Below are positions 18,939 through 29,425 of a stretch of 64,000 bases of DNA, one piece after another (within the stretch, counting starts at the first letter, position 1; each line of letters begins with the position of its first letter). A model generated the notes under the pieces. That model was not told where the DNA came from, did not search any database, and saw only the letters and a program-made list of their open reading frames with translations. Origin of the DNA: Lacticaseibacillus suilingensis (GTDB lineage Bacteria; Bacillota; Bacilli; Lactobacillales; Lactobacillaceae); the NCBI RefSeq assembly GCF_016861845.1, contig NZ_BOLV01000002.1, forward strand, positions 172,319 to 236,318. The letters are read 5' to 3'. A program made the translations under genes and the position numbers.

Positions 18939-20055
18939 GATGTTCCTCCTCCAAAGCGACGGATGCTAAACGTTCTTCCAAGCTGCCCCCTAACACGGTC
19001 AAGTGGCCCATCTTACGGCCGGGTCGACTTTCAGCCTTGCCGTAGTCATGCAGATGCCACTCGGGATGCTGCGGCCACAATCGGCGCGCAGTGGCCAAGT
19101 CGTCACCCAGTAAATTTCGCATCACTGCTGGGGCAGTTAAGGTGATCGGTGGAATGGCCAAGCCGCAAATGCTCAGGATATGGGCCTGAAACTGAGAGAA
19201 ATTCGTGGCCTCGATCGAGTAGTGGCCGGAATTATGCGGCCTGGGCGCCAGTTCGTTGACGAGGATCTCGGTGTCACTTTCAAACATTTCGACCCCTAGC
19301 ACCCCACGCAAATCAAGGGCAGTCGCAATTTTAGTCGCCATTTCCACGACGCGGTGCTCCTCTAACCGGCTCAAATGCGGCGCCGGGGCCAAGGTCGTAT
19401 GCAGGATATGATCCTGATGATGATTTTCCACAATTGGGAAACACCGAACGGCATCGTTGCCATCCCGAGTCACCATCACTGCCAACTCACGCGAAAAGGC
19501 CACTCGCGCCTCTAGAATGCAAGGCCCTTGCGCGACCAACGCGCGAGCGGCAGGTAAATCCTTTTCATTATTGATGTCTTGTTGACCATGCCCGTCGTAG
19601 CCGCCAGTGGTGGTTTTCAAAATCGCTGGCACCCCGATTTCGTGCACAGCGGGAATCAAAGCTTCAGCATCTGGCACCGCCGCAAAATTCGCCGTCGGTA
19701 CGCCGGTGGTTTTAAGAAACGTCTTTTCCGTGATACGGTCGCGGGTAATCGCTAGCAGCCGCGTCCCTTGCGGCAAGGCCGCATATCGCTCAGCAGCTTC
19801 AAGCGCGGTTAAATCCACATTCTCGAATTCATAGGTCAGCACGTCGCTGCGCTGGGCCAATTCGTCCAGCGCGGCAATATCGTCATAAGCTGCCTGTACC
19901 TGAAAATCTGCCACTTGGCCAGCTGGTGCCTGCGGGGTGGGATCCAGCACGCCCACCGTGTAGCCCATGGCTTTGGCCGCCAGCGCCATCATGCGCCCGA
20001 GCTGGCCCCCACCCACGATGCCAATCGTGGCTGGCGGTAAAATCACCTTAGTCAT
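18925..20055 (-). CDS. purK: N5-carboxyaminoimidazole ribonucleotide synthase
   Basis: 376 residues, ATP-grasp. [13 protein letters not shown] at the N-terminus, [13 protein letters not shown] at the ATP site and [16 protein letters not shown] are characteristic. It carboxylates AIR to N5-CAIR, the substrate of PurE encoded just upstream (8-bp overlap). Confidence 0.97.
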   Translation of the reverse strand: MTKVILPPATIGIVGGGQLGRMMALAAKAMGYTVGVLDPTPQAPAGQVADFQVQAAYDDIAALDELAQRSDVLTYEFENVDLTALEAAERYAALPQGTRLLAITRDRITEKTFLKTTGVPTANFAAVPDAEALIPAVHEIGVPAILKTTTGGYDGHGQQDINNEKDLPAARALVAQGPCILEARVAFSRELAVMVTRDGNDAVRCFPIVENHHQDHILHTTLAPAPHLSRLEEHRVVEMATKIATALDLRGVLGVEMFESDTEILVNELAPRPHNSGHYSIEATNFSQFQAHILSICGLAIPPITLTAPAVMRNLLGDDLATARRLWPQHPEWHLHDYGKAESRPGRKMGHLTVLGGSLEERLASVALEEEHLEEN

Positions 20056-20542
20056 CGAGCCGAGCCTCGCTTTCTTGGGCCGCCAACGTTTGCGCCTGCC
20101 GAAATGCGGTCAGGCGTTTAGCCACGCTTTGATCACGCACGCTTAAAATCGCCGCCGCGGTCAGCGCCGCATTTTTCGCCCCCGCCTCGCCAATCGCCAT
20201 GGTGGCCACTGGCACCCCGGCTGGCATCTGCACAATCGACAGCAACGAGTCGACGCCATTCAACGTTCGGGTTTTGATGGGGACGCCAATCACCGGCAGC
20301 GTGGTATTTGCCGCCAGCATGCCTGGCAAATGCGCCGCGCCACCGGCACCGGCAATGATGACATCAATTCCTGCCCCGCGCGCGCTTTTGGCAAACGCGC
20401 CTAAGGTGTCTGGCATGCGATGTGCTGATATCACGTGTTTTTCAAAGGAGATACCCAACTGGGATAACAACGCCGTGGCCTGCTTCATGGTCGGCCAATC
20501 CGAGGTTGATCCCATCACGACTGCGACGGTCAAGATGGTCAC
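20048..20542 (-). CDS. purE: N5-carboxyaminoimidazole ribonucleotide mutase, class I
   Basis: About 161-164 residues. [21 protein letters not shown] and [11 protein letters not shown] are PurE signatures. First gene of the operon. Two starts are possible: GTG 20542 (used here for the extent) and TTG 20533, which has AGGTGA 5 bp upstream and gives MTVAVVMGS as in relatives; I lean to the TTG. Confidence 0.95.
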   Translation of the reverse strand: MTILTVAVVMGSTSDWPTMKQATALLSQLGISFEKHVISAHRMPDTLGAFAKSARGAGIDVIIAGAGGAAHLPGMLAANTTLPVIGVPIKTRTLNGVDSLLSIVQMPAGVPVATMAIGEAGAKNAALTAAAILSVRDQSVAKRLTAFRQAQTLAAQESEARLDD

Positions 20543-20563
20543 CTGCTTTCTTTGATTGGTTTG

Positions 20564-20637
20564 AGTTTATCATGGTTAATTGAGAATCTCAACGAAAATA
20601 CAAATTATTTTAATTGTATTTCGATTTATTGTTCGTG
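20564..20637 (-). promoter_or_regulatory. purE operon promoter with PurBox-like operator
   Basis: On the minus strand TTGAGA (20587-20592) and TAAACT (20564-20569) are 17 bp apart. Upstream of the -35 is CACGAACAATA (20627-20637), close to the PurBox core CGAAC, and an inverted repeat CGAAATACAA..TTGTATTTTCG (20593-20623) between them. The position upstream of the -35 fits PurR-type control; the regulator gene is not in this window. Confidence 0.6.
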
Positions 20638-20657
20638 TTTTAGCCAAACTGAAAGCA

Positions 20658-20701
20658 CAAAAAAACAGGCTTTCAGCGCCGGTTTGACGCTGAACGCCTG
20701 T
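20658..20701 (-). terminator. Terminator of the ROK kinase gene
   Basis: Stem ACAGGC.TTCAGCG / CGCTGAA.GCCTGT followed on the minus strand by seven T. It isolates the purE promoter from the gene upstream. Confidence 0.92.
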
Positions 20702-20717
20702 CAAGACAGGGTTCTGT

Positions 20718-21587
20718 TTACTTTTCCGGATAGCGTTGTTCAAAATTGGCCACCGCACCGATCAAGTTCGCCGCTTCCGCGTAATGGCAAATCTTAATCA
20801 CCGGATGCTGCGACGCAATTTCGATGGCCTTGAACACATTGACCATGTGCCGTTCAATCCCTGGCAGGAGCTCCGGATTACGCGACACACCGCCGCCCAA
20901 CAGGAACAGCTCGGGATCATAGCTGTATTGCAGATTGAAAATCACCTGCGCCAGCGATTCGTAGAAACCTTCCACTTCCTCGTGGGCCACGCGGTCGCCA
21001 TTGGCCGCCCGCTGGAACATTTCCTCGCCGGTGATCTCCTCGCCGGTGCGCTTAGCATACGCTTCAGCACGATGGACCACGGTGGCTTGCTCAGACACTG
21101 AGCGGCCATTTTGCAGCATGAAGCCAAATTCGCCGCCAAGCAAGTGGGCGCCATGTTCAACTTTCCCGTCGGCAATCAAAGCCCCGCCCACGCCAGTGCC
21201 TAGCACCAGCATGGCTACGCGGTTTTTGCCCACCGCGGCTCCACTTTTCACTTCGGCTAAGGCCGCACAGTTGGCATCATTTTCAAACGCCATGGGCAAG
21301 CCAAAGCGCTGTTCCAATTCGGGTTGAATCGGGAAGTTATGAATGTAAGGCAACGCGCTGGCGCCTTCAATCACGCCTGTGGCTTGATTGACCGCCCCGG
21401 GGGAGGAAATCGCCACCCCTTTGAGGTCGTGGCCTGCTTTCATCTTGGCCACGGCTTCAGTTAAGCAATCATAAAAGCCGGCTAAATCCTTCGGCGTCGG
21501 CTCTGCGAAGCGGTCCTGCAGTTGTTCGCCGTCCCACCGGGCAAACTTGATTGAGGTGCCACCAATATCGATTACAGCTAGTTCCAT
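20718..21587 (-). CDS. ROK family sugar kinase
   Basis: 289 residues. ATP-binding DIGGTSIKFA at the N-terminus, ENDANCAALAE with the catalytic Asp, and LGTGVGGALIADG are typical of ROK glucokinases/fructokinases. The zinc-binding CXCGXXGCXE motif of many ROK kinases is missing: the region reads GEFGFMLQNG without cysteines, as in some NAG/Man-type or beta-glucoside ROK proteins, so the sugar is unknown. ATG 21587 has GGAG 9 bp upstream. Its promoter carries a palindrome and an excellent cre. Beside the maltodextrin genes a glucokinase role is reasonable, but unproven. Confidence 0.88.
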   Translation of the reverse strand: MELAVIDIGGTSIKFARWDGEQLQDRFAEPTPKDLAGFYDCLTEAVAKMKAGHDLKGVAISSPGAVNQATGVIEGASALPYIHNFPIQPELEQRFGLPMAFENDANCAALAEVKSGAAVGKNRVAMLVLGTGVGGALIADGKVEHGAHLLGGEFGFMLQNGRSVSEQATVVHRAEAYAKRTGEEITGEEMFQRAANGDRVAHEEVEGFYESLAQVIFNLQYSYDPELFLLGGGVSRNPELLPGIERHMVNVFKAIEIASQHPVIKICHYAEAANLIGAVANFEQRYPEK

Positions 21588-21608
21588 CTGCTCCATCTCC
21601 CGTTACAC

Positions 21609-21624
21609 ATTTGTATATACAAAT
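21609..21624. promoter_or_regulatory. 16-bp perfect palindromic operator before the ROK gene
   Basis: ATTTGTATATACAAAT lies 3 bp downstream of the -10 and 22 bp before the start. The core TTGTATATACAA matches the kind of site bound by GntR/HutC-type sugar regulators such as TreR. No such regulator is encoded in the window. Confidence 0.6.
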
Positions 21625-21626
21625 AC

Positions 21627-21655
21627 AGTCTAGCCGTTGGTGAGAGCGCTGTCAA
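21627..21655 (-). promoter_or_regulatory. ROK gene promoter with overlapping cre site
   Basis: TTGACA (21650-21655) and TAGACT (21627-21632) with a 17-bp spacer. TGACAGCGCTCTCA (21641-21654, minus strand) matches the cre consensus TGWAANCGNTNWCA at 13 of 14 positions and overlaps the -35, a layout for CcpA repression. Confidence 0.75.
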
Positions 21656-21673
21656 CGAAAGCTAGCCTTCGCC

Positions 21674-21719
21674 TCAAAAAAACGACTCATCCTTGAGGTT
21701 ACCGTCAAGGCGAGTCGTA
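21674..21719 (-). terminator. Terminator of the lipoprotein gene
   Basis: Stem with arms ACGACTC and GAGTCGT plus CTTGA/TCAAG, followed by seven T on the minus strand. Confidence 0.9.
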
Positions 21720-21728
21720 GTCGCTGAA

Positions 21729-22460
21729 TTAAGCTTTTTCCCCCACCCCAAACGCAAGCCGCAGCGTTTGCATTGGATTGACGCCGCTAATCGTGTAGTA
21801 CGCACTGAGCTCCCGCCATTTAACGGTGTTGCTGCGCCCCGCCGCCGTGGTGTCGATCAGAATGGCCCCGCGCTGCGCTGAGGGTAGTGTGTTATTGTGA
21901 ATAAAATGATCAATGTTTTGGGCCAGCACCTTAGCATAATCAACCCCATCAGCAGTTTTGACTGTGACGGCATAATTTCCCTGATGCCAGGTCAACTTGC
22001 TCAGGTCGGCTTGCTGCTGCAGATAGGCCGTGATGTCATTCGCCAACTCTACCGCAGTCCCCACCAGCGGCTGATAAGCTAACGCCGCATCCGCCTGATC
22101 AGCTGCCGCGGTGCTGGTTGGGGTATGCTTTTGTAGAATCAATGGCGCTAGCGCCGCTTTTTGCTCCGTTGTCGTGAAGCTCAGCAGATAGTCACTGACA
22201 TTGCCGCTGGCCTTGACTTGAAGCGTCTCCTCATCGGAAAACGGGGTGAAATGAGGAAACTTCACGCCAGGCAGCTTCTTTTCGGTTTGCCGGGCCAAGG
22301 TCTTTAACTGAGTCGGCGAAGTGCCGGGAATCGGTTTCGACTTGGCCGCCTGGCTGGATTCGGCAGCTGGCGGCTTAGGCGTCGCGGCACTAGCCTGTTT
22401 GCCGCAGCCAGCAGCCAACAGGAGCAAAACACAAGCGGCTAGTAATGATTTTCTCCTCAT
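21729..22460 (-). CDS. Predicted lipoprotein of unknown function
   Basis: 243 residues. A basic start, hydrophobic core and lipobox LLAAGC place the lipidated cysteine near residue 19; an Ala/Pro/Ser/Lys-rich linker to about residue 50 precedes a soluble domain exposed at the outer face of the membrane. I do not recognise the family. The ATG at 22460 is 7 bp after AGAGG (a GTG two codons earlier is possible). It sits between the maltodextrin genes and the ROK kinase, has its own promoter and a cre site, and ends in a strong terminator. A sugar-binding role is not supported by any motif. Confidence 0.8.
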   Translation of the reverse strand: MRRKSLLAACVLLLLAAGCGKQASAATPKPPAAESSQAAKSKPIPGTSPTQLKTLARQTEKKLPGVKFPHFTPFSDEETLQVKASGNVSDYLLSFTTTEQKAALAPLILQKHTPTSTAAADQADAALAYQPLVGTAVELANDITAYLQQQADLSKLTWHQGNYAVTVKTADGVDYAKVLAQNIDHFIHNNTLPSAQRGAILIDTTAAGRSNTVKWRELSAYYTISGVNPMQTLRLAFGVGEKA

Positions 22461-22482
22461 ATTCACACCTCTTTCTAATTGT

Positions 22483-22509
22483 AGTATAGCGGATGTGATA
22501 GCGCTTGCC
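22483..22509 (-). promoter_or_regulatory. Lipoprotein gene -10 and candidate cre
   Basis: TATACT (22483-22488) precedes the lipoprotein start by about 23 bp. GGCAAGCGCTATCA (22496-22509) fits the cre consensus at 12 of 14 positions and lies between where -35 and -10 contacts would be. Confidence 0.5.
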
Positions 22510-22569
22510 TACGCTTGGAGAGAAAAATTTTTGTTTCAAATTACACCATTTTTGCTTGGTACCATTCGC

Positions 22570-23232
22570 CTAATCAGCATTAAAGGCTTGTTTTAACTGT
22601 CCATAATTCAGTTCTGCCGTGGTCGGCACAATGATATCGGCTGCGCGCAGCACCCAATCATCACCAATCCCCACCGCAAACTGGCCGGCCGCTTTGATTG
22701 CTGCCACGCCTGCCGGTGCATCCTCAAAGCCAATCACCTCATCCGCGTCCAGACCCAGCAGCGCCTGCGCCGCCTGATAAATGTCCGGCGCCGGTTTGCC
22801 CTGGTGCACCTTGGTCGGGTCCGCCACGCCGGCGAAGTAATCAGCGATGCCCAGTTGGTCTAAAATCAGTGGCGCATTTTGCGAGGAAGAAGCAACTGCC
22901 ATCATGACCCCATCGGCTTGGGCCGCTGCCAGCAAGTCGGCAATGCCAGGCAGTAGCGCTTGCGGGGTCAGACGTTTCACCAAGGCTTGGTAATGGCGAT
23001 TTTTTTCTGCCATCAAACTCGCTTTTTCTGCCGCACTGAATTGTTCCAACTCATGACCATACTGCAGCAGCAGGTTTAGCGAATCCAGCCGCGACCGGCC
23101 GCGCAAATCTGCATCGGCGGCGGCTGGTAAGTCAATGTTCAGCCGCTCGGCCAGCTCGCGCCACGCCAGAAGATGATACTGTGCCGTATCCGCCAACACG
23201 CCATCCAAATCAAACAGTAATCCTTTAAGCAT
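22570..23232 (-). CDS. pgmB: Beta-phosphoglucomutase
   Basis: 220 residues, HAD superfamily. Asp8 (nucleophile) and Asp10 lie in [10 protein letters not shown], followed by [28 protein letters not shown] and [12 protein letters not shown]: the full set for beta-PGM rather than a general HAD phosphatase. It converts beta-glucose-1-P, made by the inverting GH65 phosphorylase, to glucose-6-P. Its start overlaps the GH65 gene by 8 bp. Confidence 0.95.
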   Translation of the reverse strand: MLKGLLFDLDGVLADTAQYHLLAWRELAERLNIDLPAAADADLRGRSRLDSLNLLLQYGHELEQFSAAEKASLMAEKNRHYQALVKRLTPQALLPGIADLLAAAQADGVMMAVASSSQNAPLILDQLGIADYFAGVADPTKVHQGKPAPDIYQAAQALLGLDADEVIGFEDAPAGVAAIKAAGQFAVGIGDDWVLRAADIIVPTTAELNYGQLKQAFNAD

Positions 23233-25485
23233 CCGCTTCCTCCTTAACTAAATGCTGTATGACGCCGCTCACCAACACATCCAGCGGCGCCCCTGCCAGC
23301 AAACTGATCCGCACCGAGGCCCCCACCACCACTGCCAACAACCGCCCGCGGTAATTCAGCTGGAACCGATAACCCTGCCAACCTGGCGGCAAAAACGGGT
23401 CGAACCGCAATTGGTCATGGTCATACCGCATTCCCGCGAAGCCTTGGACAATGGTCAGCCAGGCCCCAGTCATTGCTGTGATATGCAGGCCATCATCGGT
23501 GTCGGCATTGTAGTTGTCCAAATCCAGGCGCGCCGTGCGCTGGTAAAGTTCAATCGCCTTCGCCGGCCGGCCCAGTTCCGCCGCCAAAATCGCATGGACT
23601 GCTGGCGACAAGGAACTTTCATGAACCGTCAGGGGTTCGTAAAAATCAAAATTGCGCTGCTTCTGAGCAAAGGTGAATTGATCATTCAAAAAATACAACC
23701 CCTGCAGCACATCCGCTTGTTTGATAAAGGGGCTCCGTAAAATGCGATCCCAGGACCAATGCTGATTGATGGGCCGCTCTGCCGCCGGAATCGTGTTCGC
23801 CGGCCGCAAATCTTTGTCGAGGAAAGTATCATGTTGCACAAAAATCCCCAGCGCCTCATCTTCTGGATAGTACATCTGGTCAATGATGGCATGCCACTGG
23901 GCTTGCTCGGCCGCCGTCACCTGCAGACGCAAGACCGCCGCCGGATCGGCTCGCGGCAGCCGCGCCAAGGTGTACGCTAACGTCCACGTCGCCATGCGAT
24001 TGGTGTACCAGTTGTTATTGACATTATTTTCATATTCATTCGGCCCCGTAACGCCATGAATCATGTATTGCCCGTGGCGCTTGGAAAAATGCACCCGGTC
24101 CGCCCAAAAGCGGCTAATGCCGACCAATACCGCAATGCCCTTCTGGTTCACATAACTTTCATCCCCGGTGTAGCGCGTATATTGCGCAATGGCAAAGGCA
24201 ATGGCCGCGTTGCGGTGGATTTCTTCAAACGTGATTTCCCACTCATTATGACTCTCCAGGCCATTAAAGGTCACCATCGGATACAAGGCGCCCTTTAATC
24301 CTTGCTGCTGGGCGTTGTGGTAGGCCCAAGCAATTGATCGTACCGATACTGCAATAACGCCCGCGCCGCCGCTGGTGGGGCGATGCCAAGGTACATTGGC
24401 ACCACATAAGCTTCGGTATCCCAATAGGTGGCCCCGCCATACTTTTCGCCGCTAAAGCCTTTCGGGCCCACATTGAGCCGCGGATCGGCGCCATCGTAAG
24501 TCATCAAGAGCTGCGCCAGGTTGAAGCGAATGCCTTGCTGGGCAGCGACATCGCCGGTGATTTCGACATCACATTGGGCCCAACGCTGAGCCCACAGCTG
24601 GGTCTGCATGGCTAACGCTTCAGTAAAGCTTTGCTGCTGCAACTGAGCCATCAACGCTTGCGCCACAGTGGGTTGATTGCTTGGGGCCACATCGCGGCTG
24701 GTGAGCACGATGACGTCTTTTTCCAGCACCGCCTGCTGCCCCGCCGCCAAGGCCAAATGGCCAGTGGCGACCACTTCGCCGGCGCTTGCCGTCACCGCCG
24801 CCGCAATTGGCTGGCCGTTGAGGCGTAAAGCCTGCTGCAAAAGCACGGTGAACTGCGGTACGTCATAGGGATTGGGCTTCGTCACCATTTGTAGCCAGTT
24901 GGCCGCGGCGTCAGCCTGCACTGGCACCCAAAACCGCTCGTCGTAGTTACTGTCTTCATTGACCACATTGCCGTCCAGCTTAGCGGCGTAGTCGATTTGA
25001 GCCTGGCCTTGCAGCACCTGAATAGCTACTTCAATGAACGCCGCCTGCTTCATCTGGAGGGCGAGAAAGCGGCGGAAGGTAAACTGCACCTGCACATGAC
25101 CCACCTCGTAGATGAAGGAACGGGTCACTAAACCCTGATGCAGATCCAGACTAAGCGCAAAATCCCGATACCGCCCCTTCGCCAAATTCACGCGCTCCCC
25201 GTCCACCGTGAACTGCAGGTCAATGAAACTCGGCGCATTGATGGCTTTACCAAAATACGGCGGGTACCCATTCTTCCACCACCCGACGCGCGTTTGATCG
25301 GGAAACCAGACGCCACCTAAATAAGTGCCGCGCAGTGTGTCACCAGAATAGCCTTCCTCAAAGTTCCCGCGCATCCCCATGTAGCCATTGCCAATCGCCG
25401 TCAAACTCTCTTGCAGCCGCTTAGTCGCCGGTGCCAAAGTATGGGTGGCAATCACCCATGGATCAAGGTCAAACAGCCTGTTCAT
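23225..25485 (-). pseudogene. GH65 maltose phosphorylase-type gene interrupted by one frameshift
   Basis: Two frames together make one GH65 protein of about 753 residues, the family's normal length. The upstream frame (25485 to about 24325) starts MNRLFDLDPWVI after GAGGG and holds the N-terminal domain up to [11 protein letters not shown]; the downstream frame resumes with [17 protein letters not shown] and carries the catalytic glutamate in [10 protein letters not shown]. The break is at a short G run (plus strand CCC, 24325-24327): one extra G would restore DQLLGAYHN. Both parts are otherwise free of damage and the operon partner pgmB needs its product, so this is either a recent mutation or a sequence error. 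The enzyme phosphorolyses maltose (or a related alpha-glucobiose) to beta-glucose-1-P and glucose. Confidence 0.9.
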
Positions 25486-25523
25486 CGCTCTACCCTCGCT
25501 TTCACGTTTCATCACAGTTGCCT

Positions 25524-27248
25524 TCAAAGTTGACCGATGACGAATCCGTTTGGCGCCAGGACGCCATTCTGGTAGCCTTGGCTGAGCTCGGCGGCAGCCG
25601 TTACCGCCACCGGCCTGAACGTGGTATTGAAATAACCCACGATTTGCTCTGCGCCTGACCGAGTGACGCGGATCAAGCCTGGCGCGGTCACCATCAAGTG
25701 CACCTCACCTGTACCCAAAGTTTCCGCGTGCCGCCGCCGATAACGCACCACTGCCTGCACCTTTTGCCACCAAGCACTCCCCAGCTGCGGCCAAGCCATT
25801 GGCCGGCGATTATCAGGATCTGGCCCGCCGGTCATTCCCATTTCCGTGCCGTAATACAACCCTGGCATGCCCGGCTGCAAGAACGTAAACGCCAGCGTCT
25901 GCAAGGCTAATGCTTGGTCGCCACCAGCTTGAGTAAGCAGCCGCGGCGTATCATGCGAATCCAGCAAATTCAGCATGGCTTGATTGATTGGGGTGCGATA
26001 CCACATGCGCTGATCGGCTAGCTGCGCCACCAGCGCCGGCGCATCAAGCTCGCCGGTCAAAAAATGGACCAAGATGGTTTCAGTAGCAGGATAATTCATC
26101 ACGCCATCAAACTGATCGCCAGTTAACCACGGCTGGCTAGAATGCCAAACCTCCCCTAGCAGCAAGCAATCAGGCTTAACGGCATGCACCGCTGCCCGCA
26201 ACTGCCGCCAAAAATGATGATCCACCTCATTGGCCACATCGAGCCGCCAGGCATCGATGTCAAACTGCCTGAGCCAATAGGTTGCGACCCCGAGCAGATA
26301 CGCCTGCACCTCAGGATTGGCCGTGTTCAGTTTAGGCATGCTGGCTTCAAAGGCAAAGGTGTCATAGGTCAACGGAGCGGTTTGGCTCGGCGCCAGCGTA
26401 GGGCCATGAAGATGAAACCACCCGGCAAACCGTGATTGGCGACCGTGTTTGACCACATCCTGCCACTGCGGGCTTTGCGTCCCGAGATGATTGAACACGC
26501 CATCCAGCATCACCCTCATGCCCCGCTGATGCGCTGCGTTCACCACCTGTGCGAACAAGGCCTTGTTGCCAAAAGCAGGGTCGATTGCGTAATGGTCAAC
26601 CGTGTCGTATTTATGATTGGAAGGGGCAGCAAACAGCGGGCAGAAGTATAGCCCATTGACGCCGAGCGCCTCCAGATCTGGCAAGTGATCAAGCACCCCT
26701 TGCAAATCGCCGCCGAAATAATCCGTGCGCGATGGATGCGCGTCAGGGTTCCAAGCGCGCACCCCAGCGGGATCATTACTCAAATCCCCGTTGGCAAACC
26801 GGTCTGGAAAAACCTCATACCACACGATGCTCGCCGCCCACGTCGGCGGACAAGCGGCATCAATGGCATGCAAATACGGCAGCCGAAAGCCATCACGCTG
26901 GCGATTAGCTGGCGTATCAGCACGCAAACCGCGGTCGGTGGCTAGCAACACCGTGCCATCAACGCCCACTACCTGGAACAGATATTGCAACCGCCGATAG
27001 GGCACTGTGATGGCAACAGTCCAGTGATCATCGGTCGCCCCAATGGCTGCGCGCACCATCGCCTGGGTTTGGTAAGCCCACACTGGAGTGCCTTCACCGT
27101 CGACCTCCGTCAGGTACGGGTCGCCATACAACAAGTTCACCTGGACGACATCGCCTTTGGCCGTGTGAAAACGTACCTCCACCTGGTTTGGCCCTAGCAA
27201 ATAGCAATCCTCTGAATCTGGTCGATGTTTAAGCGCTGCTGTATTCAT
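25524..27248 (-). CDS. GH13 neopullulanase/cyclomaltodextrinase-type glycosidase
   Basis: 574 residues. An N-terminal domain of about 130 residues (dimerisation domain of the GH13_20 subfamily) precedes the TIM barrel. Visible GH13 regions: MLDGVFNH (about 247-254), nucleophile Asp337 in AWRLDVANE, acid/base Glu366 in LLGEVWH and His432-Asp433 in LLDSHDT. There is no signal peptide, so it acts on imported maltodextrins in the cytoplasm. AAGGAGG precedes the ATG, with a cre just upstream. First gene of the maltodextrin operon; the GH65 gene begins 38 bp after its stop. Confidence 0.93.
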   Translation of the reverse strand: MNTAALKHRPDSEDCYLLGPNQVEVRFHTAKGDVVQVNLLYGDPYLTEVDGEGTPVWAYQTQAMVRAAIGATDDHWTVAITVPYRRLQYLFQVVGVDGTVLLATDRGLRADTPANRQRDGFRLPYLHAIDAACPPTWAASIVWYEVFPDRFANGDLSNDPAGVRAWNPDAHPSRTDYFGGDLQGVLDHLPDLEALGVNGLYFCPLFAAPSNHKYDTVDHYAIDPAFGNKALFAQVVNAAHQRGMRVMLDGVFNHLGTQSPQWQDVVKHGRQSRFAGWFHLHGPTLAPSQTAPLTYDTFAFEASMPKLNTANPEVQAYLLGVATYWLRQFDIDAWRLDVANEVDHHFWRQLRAAVHAVKPDCLLLGEVWHSSQPWLTGDQFDGVMNYPATETILVHFLTGELDAPALVAQLADQRMWYRTPINQAMLNLLDSHDTPRLLTQAGGDQALALQTLAFTFLQPGMPGLYYGTEMGMTGGPDPDNRRPMAWPQLGSAWWQKVQAVVRYRRRHAETLGTGEVHLMVTAPGLIRVTRSGAEQIVGYFNTTFRPVAVTAAAELSQGYQNGVLAPNGFVIGQL

Positions 27249-27261
27249 CGCTTTGCCTCCT

Positions 27262-27275
27262 TGTATGCGCTTTCA
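27262..27275 (-). promoter_or_regulatory. cre site before the maltodextrin operon
   Basis: TGAAAGCGCATACA matches the CcpA consensus at 13 of 14 positions and lies immediately before the AAGGAGG of the GH13 gene, where bound CcpA would block transcription. Confidence 0.7.
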
Positions 27276-27320
27276 GATTACGCAATATTGGCCAAGGCGA
27301 CAAGTAAAACCACTTGGAAT

Positions 27321-27352
27321 CAAAAAACCACCGCGATTGCTCGCGGTGGTTT
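27321..27352 (-). terminator. Terminator of ptsHI
   Basis: Perfect stem AACCACCGCG/CGCGGTGGTT with a T6 tail on the minus strand, just after the ptsI stop. Confidence 0.92.
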
Positions 27353-27364
27353 TGCAGAACTGGT

Positions 27365-29095
27365 TTACTTGTCTTCCGCGGTAAATTCGGCAACGAGCTT
27401 TTCGTTGTCTTCATTCGTCGTGGATTCAGTAACAGCACGTTCTGCCAACGTCTGCATGTATTCAGCAGACAGGTGCTTCATCTGACTGCGCACGCGCAGA
27501 ACAGACGTTGCTGACATGGAGAACTCGTCGAGTCCCATGCCCATCAAGATTGGCACCATGATTGGGTCGCCAGCGGCTTCCCCACACATGCCAGCCCACT
27601 TGCCTTCTTTGTGTGCCGAGTCGATGATGTGCTTGACTAAGCGCAGAATAGAAGGGTTGTATGGCTGATACAGGTAGGAAACGCGTTCGTTACCCCGGTC
27701 AGCGGCCATCGTGTACTGGATTAAGTCGTTGGTCCCGATTGAGAAGAAGTCAGCAACCTTGGCGAACTGATCGGCCAAAACCGCTGCGGCAGGAATTTCC
27801 ATCATCATCCCGGTTTGGATGTTGTCGGAAACCTTGACGCCTTCTTGAACCAACTTGTCCTTTTCTTCCAAGAAAATCTTCTTGGCCGCTTTGAACTCGT
27901 TGATGGTCCCAATCATTGGGAACATGATCCGCAGATTACCAAAGGCAGACGCCCGAATGAGCGCACGCAACTGGGTGCGGAAGATATCCTGCCGGTCCAA
28001 GCTGATGCGAATCGCACGATAACCCAAGAATGGGTTGTCTTCAGCTGGCAGTGGCAGGTATGGCAGCTTCTTGTCACCACCAATGTCCATGGTCCGCACA
28101 ACGACTGGTTTTGGATTCATGGCTTCCAAGACTTGTTTGTAAGCCTGGAATTGGTCTTCTTCGCTAGGCAGCTCAGAAGAATCCATGTACAAGAACTCAG
28201 TCCGGTACAAACCGATGGCTTCAGCCCCATTAGCCAGCACGCCATCCAAATCCTTAGGCGTCCCGATGTTGGCCCCAAGTTCAAAATGCTTACCATCGGC
28301 GGTGATGGTCTTAGCTGTCTTCAGCTGAGCCCATTCTGCCTTCTGGGCGGCATAATCCTTAGCGGCTTTTTCGGAAGCGGCGATTTGATCGGCGCTTGGG
28401 TCGATGGTGACTTCACCAGTCAAGCCATTAACTGTCAAGGTCTGGCCGTTAGTGACATCTTTGGTCACTTCATCTGTCCCAACGACAGCTGGAATTTCCA
28501 AAGAACGAGCCATGATCGCGCTGTGCGCAGTCCGGCCACCAATATCGGTTACGAACGCCTTGACGAATTTCTTATTCAGCTGAGCGGTATCAGATGGGGT
28601 CAAATCGTGGGCAACCACAATGACTTCTGAATCAATCAGCGCTGGGTTCGGCAACGAACGACCAAGCAAATGCGCCAATACACGCGTGGACACGTCGCGG
28701 ATATCCGCTGCGCGTTCTTGCATGTACGGGTTGTCGGTCATAGCCTCGAAGGTCGTGATAAAACCGTCGGAAACTGACTTCAACGCTGATTCAGCGTTAA
28801 CGCTGTCGTCTTTGATCTGAGTTTCAATGGCACCAGTGAACTCTGGGTCAGCCAAAATCATCATGTGGGCATCGAAGACTTGCGCCTCTTCTTCCCCTAA
28901 TGACTCAGCTGCTTTAGCCCGGATGGTCTCCAGTTCCGAATTACTTTGATCGAGGGCGGTGTGCAACCGGTCGATTTCCTTTTGTGCATCATCAATCGTG
29001 GACTTTGAAAATGACAAATCGGGTTGCACTAAGAGGTATGCCTTCGCCGTAGCGACGCCATCACTTGCCGCGATCCCTTTAAGTTCTTTTGTCAT
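27365..29095 (-). CDS. ptsI: Phosphoenolpyruvate-protein phosphotransferase (PTS enzyme I)
   Basis: 576 residues. His191 in [13 protein letters not shown] is the phosphorylated residue; the PEP-binding barrel shows [27 protein letters not shown] and the active-site Cys in [10 protein letters not shown]. It takes phosphate from PEP and passes it to HPr. Its ATG overlaps the ptsH stop (TAATG). Confidence 0.98.
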   Translation of the reverse strand: MTKELKGIAASDGVATAKAYLLVQPDLSFSKSTIDDAQKEIDRLHTALDQSNSELETIRAKAAESLGEEEAQVFDAHMMILADPEFTGAIETQIKDDSVNAESALKSVSDGFITTFEAMTDNPYMQERAADIRDVSTRVLAHLLGRSLPNPALIDSEVIVVAHDLTPSDTAQLNKKFVKAFVTDIGGRTAHSAIMARSLEIPAVVGTDEVTKDVTNGQTLTVNGLTGEVTIDPSADQIAASEKAAKDYAAQKAEWAQLKTAKTITADGKHFELGANIGTPKDLDGVLANGAEAIGLYRTEFLYMDSSELPSEEDQFQAYKQVLEAMNPKPVVVRTMDIGGDKKLPYLPLPAEDNPFLGYRAIRISLDRQDIFRTQLRALIRASAFGNLRIMFPMIGTINEFKAAKKIFLEEKDKLVQEGVKVSDNIQTGMMMEIPAAAVLADQFAKVADFFSIGTNDLIQYTMAADRGNERVSYLYQPYNPSILRLVKHIIDSAHKEGKWAGMCGEAAGDPIMVPILMGMGLDEFSMSATSVLRVRSQMKHLSAEYMQTLAERAVTESTTNEDNEKLVAEFTAEDK

Positions 29096-29361
29096 TAGTT
29101 GGACAGGCCTTCCTTTTTCATCGTTTCTTCGATTGCAGCGATGGCTTCTTTTTCATCAGCGCCTTCTGCGGAAATCGTAACGTCGGCACCCTGGCCAACG
29201 CCCAGGCTCATAACGCCCATGATGGACTTCAAGTTAACGCTCTTGCCCTTGTATTCAAGGTTGATATCTGAGTTGAACTTGCTTGCAGCCTGAACCAGCA
29301 AGGTGGCTGGACGGGCGTGGATCCCTGTTTCTGCTACAACATTAAATTCGCGTTTTTCCAT
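29095..29361 (-). CDS. ptsH: Phosphocarrier protein HPr
   Basis: 88 residues. His15 (GIHARPA) accepts phosphate from enzyme I, and Ser46 ([12 protein letters not shown]) is the HPr kinase site; HPr-Ser-P is the CcpA co-repressor, linking this gene to the cre sites seen elsewhere in the window. GAAGGAG precedes the ATG. Confidence 0.98.
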   Translation of the reverse strand: MEKREFNVVAETGIHARPATLLVQAASKFNSDINLEYKGKSVNLKSIMGVMSLGVGQGADVTISAEGADEKEAIAAIEETMKKEGLSN

Positions 29362-29425
29362 GACTAATCTGCTCCTTCGTATTTAAACTTTTGCCGAATA
29401 GAATGAGGCATTCTATTTCTTGTAA

